The translations under genes were made by a program, and so were the position numbers. 64,000 nucleotides of DNA from JABAYQ01 sp049890095 (lineage in GTDB: Bacteria; Bacteroidota; Bacteroidia; Flavobacteriales; UBA7312), in assembly GCA_049890095.1 (NCBI GenBank), contig JBMHCD010000010.1, positions 130,658 to 194,657 of the forward strand, read 5' to 3'. The notes under the pieces are model-generated. The model was not told where the DNA came from and did no database searches. It was given only the letters and a program-made list of their open reading frames with translations. Positions 42,523 to 50,806 of the stretch are shown here, one piece after another (the stretch's first letter is position 1; every line of letters begins with the position of its first letter).

Positions 42523-44163
42523 TTAAATAAGCATTCCTACTATTACAGCTGTAAATAAACAAGCTAGTGTACCTGCCACCAAAGATAATAATCCCAATTT
42601 AGAAAGATCCTTTGTGCGGCTGGGTGCTAATGTTCCTATTCCTCCAATCTGAATTCCAATAGATGCAAAATTAGCAAATCCACATAAAATATATGTAGCT
42701 ATAATCACTGATTTATTTTCAAAAAAGAGAGATTCAGTTTTAAATTCACTTAGTGAAATATAAGCGACGAATTCATTTAAAATGATTTTTTCGCCAAGTA
42801 ATTGACCTACTAAAATCATATCTTCCTTACAAACCCCCATTAACCATGTTACAGGAGCGAGAGTATATCCTAAAATAAATTCTAAACTTAAATTAGTGTA
42901 TTTACCATTAGTAAATGAATTGATAAATTCATTTAGCCCTGTAAACTCTCCAACAAACTGATTTAAAAAATAATTTATCATGTAAATAAATGCTATAAAA
43001 ACAAGTAACATAGCACCAACATTTACAGCCAATTTTAAACCTTGTGTTGTTCCATTGCTGATGGCTTCTAGAACATTTGAGCCAATTTCTTGACTAGAAA
43101 TATTCATTTCGTCATTTACCTTTTGTGTTTCGGGAATAATTATTTTTGAAGCTATAATGGCTGCAGGTGCAGACATTACCGATGCCGCTAATAAATGTTT
43201 TGCAAAAAATAGTTGTGACTCTAAATCGTTTCCTCCTAAAAAACCAATGTAGGCAGCCAAAACACCTCCAGCAATTGTGGACATTCCACCACTCATTAAA
43301 CAAAACAACTCTGATAAGCTCATCTTTTCAATATAGGGTTTTATAAGAAGAGGTGATTCGGTTTGACCAAGAAATATATTTCCAGCAGCAGCTAAACTTT
43401 CAGAACCAGAAAGATTTAATAATTTTCGCATTAGATAAGCAAAAAATAGTACAGCTTTTTGAAGGATACCATAATAAAATAATACGCTTGTTAATGCAGA
43501 AAAAAATATAATTGTAGGCAAAACTTGAAAAGCAAAGATATAGCCAAAAGAATCTATATTTTCTACTAAATTTCCAAATAAAAATACAGAACCTTCTCTG
43601 GTAAAGCTAAGTATGGTTACAAAAATTGAGCTTAACCATTCGAAAATATTTTGAATAAATGGTACTTTAAGAATGCAAATCGCAAAAATGAACTGTATTA
43701 TTAGACCTTTCCAAACGATATTCCAATTAATTGCTTTTTTATTTTGACTAAATAAATAAGAAATGAAAATTAAAGATAATAATCCAAGTAATCCTCTTAA
43801 AATATTATTTATAAATGTGTTTTTAGCTATGATAAACTTATAATTTATACTACCTTCTTTAAGTGTGAGTTTATTGTTTTTAAGCTCAACAAGATAAGTT
43901 CTTGTAGTATCATTTGGTGTTTGGTATATAAATGTTACTTTATCACCTTTCCATAGCCAATTACCATTAGCATTAAGATTGATAGACTCAATATAATATT
44001 CAAAAGAACCATCCTTATTAATATTTAGGAAATCATTAGACCCAATTTCCCTAACTGAATTTTCACCATTATCAATTTTACTAAATTTCCAATTATTGAT
44101 AATATTTTGTCCTGAGGAAGAAAAATAAAGAATAGATAAAAAAATGGTTAAGGCTCTAAACAT
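42523..44163 (-). CDS. NupC-type concentrative nucleoside transporter with N-terminal lipocalin-like domain
   Basis: 546 residues. The first 18 residues look like a signal peptide (MFRALTIFLSILYFSSSG). About residues 20-115 form a beta-rich domain (NNWKFSKIDNGE, GNWLWKGDKVTFIY, KNNKLTLKEG) like the lipocalin-type domains of Bacteroidota. The membrane region from about 120 on is a nucleoside/cation symporter: LGQTESPLLIKPYI, LMSGGMSTIAGGVLAAYIGF and GFANFASIGIQIGGIGTLAP are CNT-family marks. The N-terminal domain would lie in the periplasm. Substrate is probably nucleosides, consistent with its place upstream of thyA. Confidence 0.88.
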   Translation of the reverse strand: MFRALTIFLSILYFSSSGQNIINNWKFSKIDNGENSVREIGSNDFLNINKDGSFEYYIESINLNANGNWLWKGDKVTFIYQTPNDTTRTYLVELKNNKLTLKEGSINYKFIIAKNTFINNILRGLLGLLSLIFISYLFSQNKKAINWNIVWKGLIIQFIFAICILKVPFIQNIFEWLSSIFVTILSFTREGSVFLFGNLVENIDSFGYIFAFQVLPTIIFFSALTSVLFYYGILQKAVLFFAYLMRKLLNLSGSESLAAAGNIFLGQTESPLLIKPYIEKMSLSELFCLMSGGMSTIAGGVLAAYIGFLGGNDLESQLFFAKHLLAASVMSAPAAIIASKIIIPETQKVNDEMNISSQEIGSNVLEAISNGTTQGLKLAVNVGAMLLVFIAFIYMINYFLNQFVGEFTGLNEFINSFTNGKYTNLSLEFILGYTLAPVTWLMGVCKEDMILVGQLLGEKIILNEFVAYISLSEFKTESLFFENKSVIIATYILCGFANFASIGIQIGGIGTLAPSRTKDLSKLGLLSLVAGTLACLFTAVIVGMLI

Positions 44164-44167
44164 TGAT

Positions 44168-44752
44168 TTAAGAATTAGATCTTTTGTTGAGTTCGTCTCT
44201 TATTTTTGATGCTAATTCATAATCCTCATTTTCAATCGCAGATTTCATTTGCTTTTGTAGCTCGGCATCAGATTCTCCAGAGAACTCATTGTCAGTATCA
44301 TCTTCTTCTAGTGTAGGCAATTCATTCAAATCATTGTCTAATAGAATACCCGCTTCATCCATTATAGCGTCAAATGTAAAAATTGGTGCTTTGTAACGAA
44401 CTGCTATTGCAACTGCGTCGGATGTTCTAGAATCAATTTCTGCTTGTTTTCCGTTTTCATCTTCAAAATATATGATGGAAGAGAAAATACCATTTGAATT
44501 TATGGAGCTGATAACTATTTTTTTAACCTTCAGGCCAAAAACTTTGGAAACACTCAAAAATAAATCATGAGTGATTGGTCTTTGACTTTTGTATTCAGGA
44601 TCAAGAGCCATAGCAATAGCCTTAGCTTCAAATGATCCTATTACTATGGGTAATCTTCTTTTACCAGTTACTTCTGCCAATACTAATGCAAACGCTCCTG
44701 ATTGCGTTTGACTGTTTGAAAGTCCAATAATATCTAATTGGATTAGTTCCAT
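44168..44752 (-). CDS. Bifunctional nuclease family (DUF151) protein with UVR motif
   Basis: 194 residues. The BFN domain is GAFALVLAEVTGKRRLPIVIGSFEAKAIA, followed by EIDSRTSDAVAIAVRYKAPIF, which in plant and bacterial relatives has RNase/DNase activity. The C-terminal part is acidic and contains a UvrB/UvrC-type motif (LQKQMKSAIENEDYELASKIRDEL), which often mediates protein contacts. It lies between etfA and nupC with minimal gaps, in the same leftward unit as etfBA. This order occurs in other flavobacteria as I recall, but a functional link to electron transfer is not shown. Confidence 0.88.
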   Translation of the reverse strand: MELIQLDIIGLSNSQTQSGAFALVLAEVTGKRRLPIVIGSFEAKAIAMALDPEYKSQRPITHDLFLSVSKVFGLKVKKIVISSINSNGIFSSIIYFEDENGKQAEIDSRTSDAVAIAVRYKAPIFTFDAIMDEAGILLDNDLNELPTLEEDDTDNEFSGESDAELQKQMKSAIENEDYELASKIRDELNKRSNS

Positions 44753-45712
44753 TTAGTTGCTTTCTTTAAATGCTTTTATTGAATCTATAATTCGAGGTAC
44801 TACTTCAAAAGCATCTCCAACGATTCCATAGTCAGCTGCCTTGAAAAAAGGTGCTTCTGGATCTGTATTTACAGCTACGATAACTTTAGATGAATTTACT
44901 CCTGCTAAATGTTGAATTGCACCGGAAATACCAATTGCAATATATAAATTTGGAGCGATGGCTTTTCCTGTTTGTCCAACGTGTTCAGAATGAGGCCTCC
45001 AACCAATATCAGAAACTGGTTTTGAACATGCTGTTCCAGCATCTAAAAGGTCGGCTAATTCTTCTACCATATTCCAATTTTCTGGTCCTTTTAATCCTCT
45101 TCCAGCAGATATAACAATTTCTGCTTCTGCCAAACTAACTTTTCCTACCGATTTTTCGACATTAACAGATTTAACTTGATTTGTAGCAGTTTGAGACGAG
45201 GTAAAATCTACTACTTCTATTGAATCGATTGGATTTTGCTCACTAAAAAAAGAATTTGGAGAAATAGCTAAAATAACTTTATCATTATTATTTTCAATAA
45301 CTTCAAACGCTTTTCCAGAAAAAGATTTCTTTTTAACAGTGTTATTAATTGGAGTTTCAGTAACATTGCTAATAAAAGAAGCATTGCATTTTATGGCTAG
45401 TCTAGGCCCTATAGACTTGCCAAAATTACTATTTGATAAAACAACAGCTTTTCCGTTTTCTTGTTCGAAAACTTCTGAAATTGCACCCGCAATTGACCCA
45501 TTATCGCATTCCTCAAAAGAGTTATTTATATTAATCAGTTTACCAATACCATATTTGGCAATATGGTCAGATTCTTTTTCACAGTTTTCTAGAGTAATTG
45601 CAATACAATTTACCTGCATGTCTTTTGCTGTTTTGTATGCATATGTAAGAGTTTCAAACGCACTCTTTTTTAATTTTCCTTCCGTACTTTCTAATAAAAC
45701 AATTAATGACAT
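44753..45712 (-). CDS. etfA: Electron transfer flavoprotein subunit alpha
   Basis: Carries FAD and passes electrons from acyl-CoA dehydrogenases toward the quinone pool. 319 residues. The C-terminal FAD-binding half has AEIVISAGRGLKGPENW, VGQTGKAIAPNLYIAIGISGAIQHLAG and the closing AVNTDPEAPFFKAADYGIVGD, all signature sequence. Two bases separate it from etfB upstream. No acyl-CoA dehydrogenase or ETF:quinone oxidoreductase gene is in this window. Confidence 0.96.
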   Translation of the reverse strand: MSLIVLLESTEGKLKKSAFETLTYAYKTAKDMQVNCIAITLENCEKESDHIAKYGIGKLININNSFEECDNGSIAGAISEVFEQENGKAVVLSNSNFGKSIGPRLAIKCNASFISNVTETPINNTVKKKSFSGKAFEVIENNNDKVILAISPNSFFSEQNPIDSIEVVDFTSSQTATNQVKSVNVEKSVGKVSLAEAEIVISAGRGLKGPENWNMVEELADLLDAGTACSKPVSDIGWRPHSEHVGQTGKAIAPNLYIAIGISGAIQHLAGVNSSKVIVAVNTDPEAPFFKAADYGIVGDAFEVVPRIIDSIKAFKESN

Positions 45713-45714
45713 AT

Positions 45715-46461
45715 TTATATAACTTTTGCTTCTTGGTGAAGTAGATTAATTAGTTCGTTTTCATTTCCTGATTCTATCATTTTACAAGCTTGTTTTGGTG
45801 CAGGCTTTTCAAAACGAACAGAATTTGTTTGTTGATTAGATTCTTGCGGTTCTTCAACCAACAATGGTTTTGACCTTGCAGTCATAATTCCTCTCATATT
45901 TGGAATTAATAAGTCGGATTCTTCTACTAACCCTTTTTGTCCAGCAATAATTATTGGAAGTTTTGATTTAAGAATTTCTTTACCTCCTTCTATTTCTCTT
46001 TCCAAAGTTACTTCATCATTTTCTAATTCTAGTGAAGTACATGCGTTTATAAATGGTAAATTTAATATTTCTGCAGCCATTCCTGGAACGGCTCCTCCAT
46101 TGTAGTCAATGGACTCTCTACCACATATTATTAAGTCAAAATCATTGTTGTTTATTAAAACAACTAATTCTTTTGCAACTCCATAACTATCAGACGCTTT
46201 CTTATTAACTCTTATTGCTTTATCAGCACCTATAGCCAATGCTTTTCTAAGTGTAGGATCGCTACTTTGTTCGCCAACATGTGCAACAGTAACAGATCCT
46301 CCATGTTTTTCTCTCAGCTTTATAGCTTTTGTAAGTCCAAATTCATCATAAGGATTTATGATAAATTGCACTCCATCAGAACTAAAAGAAGTTCCATCAT
46401 CATTAAAATTTATTGCAGATGTTGTGTCTGGAACATTGCTAATACAGACTAGTATATTCAT
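45715..46461 (-). CDS. etfB: Electron transfer flavoprotein subunit beta
   Basis: Binds AMP and pairs with EtfA to form the heterodimer. 248 residues. The N-terminus ILVCISNVPDTTSAINFNDDG, the segment FIINPYDEFGLTKAIKLREK and the GRESIDYNGGAVPGMAAE motif fit EtfB. The last conserved part is RSKPLLVEEP. First gene of the leftward etfB-etfA-BFN-nupC-thyA chain. A TAAATTTG element lies upstream at about 26 bases from the ATG, without a clear -33 box. Divergent from pdhB. Confidence 0.95.
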   Translation of the reverse strand: MNILVCISNVPDTTSAINFNDDGTSFSSDGVQFIINPYDEFGLTKAIKLREKHGGSVTVAHVGEQSSDPTLRKALAIGADKAIRVNKKASDSYGVAKELVVLINNNDFDLIICGRESIDYNGGAVPGMAAEILNLPFINACTSLELENDEVTLEREIEGGKEILKSKLPIIIAGQKGLVEESDLLIPNMRGIMTARSKPLLVEEPQESNQQTNSVRFEKPAPKQACKMIESGNENELINLLHQEAKVI

Positions 46462-46565
46462 GAATTTTATAGTTTAAAAATATTGTCCAAATTTAATATA
46501 AATATAAGTTAATATTTAAAGAAATTTGATAATTGTAATTTCTTTTTCTTTAAATGAAAATCTGC

Positions 46566-46595
46566 TTTGGTAATTTATAAAAAATGTTATTTTTG
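46566..46595 (+). promoter_or_regulatory. Promoter of pdhB
   Basis: TTTG at 46566-46569, an 18-base spacer, then TATTTTTG at 46588-46595, close to the Bacteroidota consensus. The start codon follows 21 bases later. Confidence 0.7.
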
Positions 46596-46616
46596 CCAAC
46601 CTGATACAAGATAAAA

Positions 46617-47594
46617 ATGAGAGAGATTCAATTTAGAGAAGCAATTTGCGAGGCTATGAGTGAAGAAATGCGAAAAAATGATCGCATATATCTCATGGGC
46701 GAAGAAGTTGCTGAGTATAATGGCGCCTACAAAGCATCAAAAGGAATGTTAGACGAATTTGGAGAGAAAAGAGTTATTGATACTCCAATTTCTGAATTAG
46801 GTTTTGCAGGCATTGGTGTCGGTTCTGCTATGAACGGATTACGACCAATAATTGAATTTATGACTTTTAATTTTTCTATGGTTGCAATAGACCAAATTAT
46901 TAGCAATGCAGCTAAAATGCGTCAAATGTCTGGAGGTCAATTTCCAATACCAATTGTATTTAGGGGACCAACAGCTTCCGCTGGTCAGTTAGGAGCAACT
47001 CATTCTCAAGCTTTTGAAAGTTGGTTTGCAAATTGTCCTGGCTTAAAGGTTGTTGTTCCTTCTAACCCATACGATGCAAAAGGTTTATTAAAAGCAGCAA
47101 TTCGTGATGAAGATCCAGTAATTTTTATGGAGTCGGAACAAATGTATGGTGATAAAGGAGAAGTTCCTGAAGGAGAGTACATACTTCCGATAGGAATTGC
47201 AGATGTTAAAAGGCAAGGTAAAGATGTGACAATTGTATCTTTTGGTAAAATTATCAAAGAAGCTTATAAAGCTGCAGATCAATTGTCTGAGGAAGGTATA
47301 GATGTTGAAATTATTGACTTAAGAACAGTAAGGCCAATAGATTTTGATACCGTTATTGAGTCTGTTAAAAAAACAAATAGATTAGTTGTATTGGAAGAGG
47401 CTTGGCCATTAGGGTCCATATCATCCGAAATAGCTTTTAAGGTGCAGAAAGATGCTTTTGATTTTCTAGATGCTCCTGTTAAGAGAGTAACTTCATTAGA
47501 TACTCCAATGGCATATGCTCCAACATTAGTTGAAGCATATTTGCCTAATAAAGATAAGGTTGTAAAAGCCGTTAAAGAAGTATTATATATTTAA
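46617..47594 (+). CDS. pdhB: Pyruvate dehydrogenase E1 component subunit beta
   Basis: Beta subunit of the thiamine-diphosphate E1 of the pyruvate dehydrogenase complex, feeding acetyl-CoA to the citric acid cycle. 325 residues. FREAICEAMSEEMRKNDRIYLMGEEVAEYNGAYK is the conserved start, and FRGPTASAGQLGATHSQ with the C-terminal transketolase domain (VLEEAWPLGSISSEIA) complete it. The alpha subunit and E2 are not in the window, so the complex is encoded at more than one locus. Followed after 19 bases by hppA on the same strand. Confidence 0.93.
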   Translation: MREIQFREAICEAMSEEMRKNDRIYLMGEEVAEYNGAYKASKGMLDEFGEKRVIDTPISELGFAGIGVGSAMNGLRPIIEFMTFNFSMVAIDQIISNAAKMRQMSGGQFPIPIVFRGPTASAGQLGATHSQAFESWFANCPGLKVVVPSNPYDAKGLLKAAIRDEDPVIFMESEQMYGDKGEVPEGEYILPIGIADVKRQGKDVTIVSFGKIIKEAYKAADQLSEEGIDVEIIDLRTVRPIDFDTVIESVKKTNRLVVLEEAWPLGSISSEIAFKVQKDAFDFLDAPVKRVTSLDTPMAYAPTLVEAYLPNKDKVVKAVKEVLYI

Positions 47595-47613
47595 ATTAAA
47601 CACTATTAATATT

Positions 47614-50103
47614 ATGGAAATAATTGTAAACTATTTACCAATTTTTGGAATCTTAGCATTAGCTTTTGTATTCTGGAAAAATGCTTGGGTATCTAAGCAA
47701 GAAGAAGGAGATCAAAAAATGTCAAGAATTGCAAAAAATATTGCTGACGGAGCGATGTCTTTTTTGAAGGCTGAATACAAAATTCTTTCGATTTTTGTGA
47801 TTGCAGTTGCTATTTTATTATTTTTCAAAGGTGATGCTGAAGAAGGTTCAAATGGTATGGTTGCCGTTTCATTCATTATTGGAGCTATATGTTCTGCATT
47901 AGCTGGATTTATAGGAATGAAAGTAGCAACAAAAGCAAACGTTAGAACAACTAATGCAGCTCGTAATTCTTTAGGGAAAGCATTAGAAGTTGCTTTTGCC
48001 GGAGGTGCTGTTATGGGACTTGGAGTTGTTGGTTTAGGAGTTTTAGGACTAAGCGGACTATTCATGTTTTACAGTGGTCAAGGATGGGAAATTAATGAAG
48101 TTCTAAACGTTCTTTCAGGATTTTCATTAGGTGCATCTTCAATAGCTTTATTTGCTAGAGTTGGTGGAGGTATTTACACTAAGGCTGCAGATGTTGGTGC
48201 TGACCTTGTTGGTAAAGTTGAAGCAGGAATTCCTGAGGATCACCCATTAAACCCAGCAACTATTGCCGATAACGTTGGAGATAATGTAGGTGATGTTGCA
48301 GGTATGGGAGCTGATTTATTTGAATCTTATGTAGGATCTATAATTGGTACAATGGTTTTAGGTGCTGTTTATGCAAGTTTACCAGAATTTCAAAGTTCTT
48401 TTGACGGTTTAGGTGCTGTATATTTACCGTTAGCTTTAGCTGCTGTCGGTATTATTATGTCAATAATTGGTACCTTTTTTGTTAGAGTTAAGGATGGTGG
48501 TTCGCCACATGCGGCATTAAATATTGGTGAGTTTGGTTCAGCTGGTTTGATGCTAGTTGCTTCTTATTTCATCATAAATTCTATGCTTCCTGAAACATGG
48601 ATTGAGTCAGGTATTCAATATAGCGCAATGGGTGTATTTTGGGCTACAATTGCAGGTTTAGTTGCTGGATTGGCAGTAGGTAAGATTACAGAATACTATA
48701 CTGGTACAGGAACAAAGCCTGTTAATTCAATTGTTGAGCAATCAGAAACAGGATCAGCTACTAATATTATTGCGGGATTAGGAGTAGGTATGATGTCTAC
48801 TGCATTTCCTATTATTATTATTGCAGCAGCTATTTTAGTATCACATCAGTTTGCAGGTCTATATGGTATAGCGATTGCGGCTGTTGGTATGTTGGCTAAC
48901 ACTGGTATTCAATTAGCTGTTGATGCTTACGGTCCTATTTCTGATAATGCAGGAGGTATTGCAGAGATGGCAGAATTGCCTGCTGAGGTTCGTGAGCGTA
49001 CAGACAAATTAGATGCTGTTGGAAACACAACTGCAGCAATTGGTAAAGGTTTTGCTATTGCTTCAGCTGCTTTGACGGCTTTAGCATTATTTGCTGCATT
49101 TATGAAAACAGCAGGTATTACTTCAATTGATGTTTCTAGACCTGATATTATGGCAGGACTTTTGATAGGTGGTATGTTACCTTTTGTATTTTCTGCCCTT
49201 TCGATGAATGCAGTAGGTAGAGCAGCAATGTCAATGATTGAAGAAGTTAGAAGACAATTTAGAGATATACCAGCATTGAAAGCTGCCTTAGAAGTAATGC
49301 GTAAATATGATTCGGATATGAGTAAAGCATCTGATGAAGATAGAAAAATCTTCGATGCTGCTGACGGCGTAGCGGAATATGACAAGTGTGTTGAAATTTC
49401 TACAAATGCTTCAATTAGAGAAATGGTTTTACCTGGATTATTAGCTATTGTTGTTCCTGTTTTAATAGGATTTATTGGAGGAGCTGAAATGTTAGGAGGC
49501 TTGTTAGCAGGTGTAACTACTTGTGGTGTTTTAATGGCTATTTTCCAATCTAATGCTGGTGGTGCATGGGATAATGCTAAGAAAATGATAGAAGAGCAAG
49601 GTAAAAAAGGAACAGAAGCTCATAAGGCAGCTGTAGTTGGTGATACCGTTGGAGATCCTTTTAAAGATACTTCTGGACCATCACTTAACATTTTATTGAA
49701 GCTTATGTCTGTTGTTGCTTTAGTTATTGCACCTTCAATAGCTATGGATATTGATGGAAAGACTACAGAAATGACAACTAATGCGAATTCAATTGAAGTA
49801 GTAGTTGATGGAAACTCTGCAGTTTATGATTTTATTCCAAAATTTACTACAGAAAATGGTGTTGTAAATTCTGTTAATTTTAAAATGAAAAATGGTGTTT
49901 CAAAATCTTCAACTTATTCTGATAAATTTTTAAATGCTGAAGGCATAGAATTCACTTCTGGTGTCCTTGAACAAAAAGGAAAAGACGCATATATTGCTAA
50001 AGGAGTATTAGTTTTTGGAGGTGAAGCAAAAATGAGGTCGAATGTAAGCTTTTCATTTGATGGTAAAACAATTAGTCAAGCTAAGATTATTTCTTCTAAT
50101 TAA
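47614..50103 (+). CDS. hppA: K+-dependent membrane-bound pyrophosphatase with YceI-like C-terminal extension
   Basis: Hydrolyses pyrophosphate and pumps Na+ or H+ out of the cytoplasm. 829 residues, roughly 100 longer than usual. The family block ARVGGGIYTKAADVGADLVG is at residues 181-200, and the Mg-PPi-binding aspartates are in DNVGDNVGD (219-227). Ala474 and Gly477 in GNTTAAIGKG mark the K+-dependent class. After the last core helix (about residue 710) a beta-rich tail follows whose YIAKGVLVFGGEAK and FSFDGK resemble the C-terminal half of YceI domains. The pumped ion cannot be decided here. A terminator follows. Confidence 0.92.
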   Translation: MEIIVNYLPIFGILALAFVFWKNAWVSKQEEGDQKMSRIAKNIADGAMSFLKAEYKILSIFVIAVAILLFFKGDAEEGSNGMVAVSFIIGAICSALAGFIGMKVATKANVRTTNAARNSLGKALEVAFAGGAVMGLGVVGLGVLGLSGLFMFYSGQGWEINEVLNVLSGFSLGASSIALFARVGGGIYTKAADVGADLVGKVEAGIPEDHPLNPATIADNVGDNVGDVAGMGADLFESYVGSIIGTMVLGAVYASLPEFQSSFDGLGAVYLPLALAAVGIIMSIIGTFFVRVKDGGSPHAALNIGEFGSAGLMLVASYFIINSMLPETWIESGIQYSAMGVFWATIAGLVAGLAVGKITEYYTGTGTKPVNSIVEQSETGSATNIIAGLGVGMMSTAFPIIIIAAAILVSHQFAGLYGIAIAAVGMLANTGIQLAVDAYGPISDNAGGIAEMAELPAEVRERTDKLDAVGNTTAAIGKGFAIASAALTALALFAAFMKTAGITSIDVSRPDIMAGLLIGGMLPFVFSALSMNAVGRAAMSMIEEVRRQFRDIPALKAALEVMRKYDSDMSKASDEDRKIFDAADGVAEYDKCVEISTNASIREMVLPGLLAIVVPVLIGFIGGAEMLGGLLAGVTTCGVLMAIFQSNAGGAWDNAKKMIEEQGKKGTEAHKAAVVGDTVGDPFKDTSGPSLNILLKLMSVVALVIAPSIAMDIDGKTTEMTTNANSIEVVVDGNSAVYDFIPKFTTENGVVNSVNFKMKNGVSKSSTYSDKFLNAEGIEFTSGVLEQKGKDAYIAKGVLVFGGEAKMRSNVSFSFDGKTISQAKIISSN

Positions 50104-50117
50104 TTAATATTTTATAC

Positions 50118-50151
50118 AAAAAAAGCTCTACTTAAAAGTAGGGCTTTTTTT
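50118..50151. terminator. Intrinsic terminator of pdhB-hppA
   Basis: AAAAGCtCTACTT and AAGTAGgGCTTTT form a stem with one wobble, followed by a T-run. It sits between convergent hppA and the deoxynucleoside kinase gene. Confidence 0.82.
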
Positions 50152-50168
50152 ATTGATGGATGGTAAGT

Positions 50169-50780
50169 TTAAAACAAGCCATTTATTTCAGCATCTATTT
50201 TATTAATTACTCTTCCTAAATCTTCTTTGTTATTTTGGAAGTCTAAATTATCTACATCAATTATAAGGAGCTTTTCTTTATATTCTGTTATCCAAGCTTC
50301 ATATCTTTCATTTAGCCGCGTTAGGTAGTCAATACGGATTGAATTTTCATAATCTCTTCCTCTTTTTTGTATTTGATCCACTAAATTTGGTACAGATGAC
50401 CTCAGATAAATTAATAAGTCTGGAGCATCAATAAAACTATTTATTAATTCGAACAAATTAGAATAGTTTTCAAAATCTCTTGAACTCATTAAACCCATTG
50501 CATGTAAATTTGGGGCAAAAATAAAAGCGTCTTCATAAATAGTTCTATCTTGAACGACGTCTTTATTTTCAGAATGAATTGTTTTAACTTGATTAAAACG
50601 ACTTTTCATAAAATAAATTTGTAAGTTAAAAGACCATCGTTGCATGTCTTTATAAAAATCGTTCAAATAAGGATTATCATCTACATCCTCGAAGTGAGCT
50701 TCCCAACCATAATGTTTGGATAATAAACTAGTAAGTGTAGTTTTTCCTGATCCAATATTTCCAGCTATTGCTATATGCAT
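50169..50780 (-). CDS. Deoxynucleoside kinase (dAK/dGK type)
   Basis: Phosphorylates deoxynucleosides in the salvage pathway. 203 residues. The P-loop GNIGSGKTT is at residues 7-15, the catalytic acid lies in HFEDVDDNPYL, and the Asp-Arg motif is VVQDRTIYEDAFIFA. The lid-like RGRDYENSI segment is conserved. Typical of the bacterial dNK family. Follows the GH3 gene in the leftward direction with a 26-base gap. A second, diverged member is at 56197-56826. Confidence 0.92.
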   Translation of the reverse strand: MHIAIAGNIGSGKTTLTSLLSKHYGWEAHFEDVDDNPYLNDFYKDMQRWSFNLQIYFMKSRFNQVKTIHSENKDVVQDRTIYEDAFIFAPNLHAMGLMSSRDFENYSNLFELINSFIDAPDLLIYLRSSVPNLVDQIQKRGRDYENSIRIDYLTRLNERYEAWITEYKEKLLIIDVDNLDFQNNKEDLGRVINKIDAEINGLF

Positions 50781-50806
50781 TTTGAGTTTATTATTTTGAT
50801 ACTAAA

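Noticed and set aside
48927..49385. 152-codon minus-strand frame inside hppA
   Set aside because: Alanine/serine-rich mirror of a well-conserved gene; no family match and no start signal.
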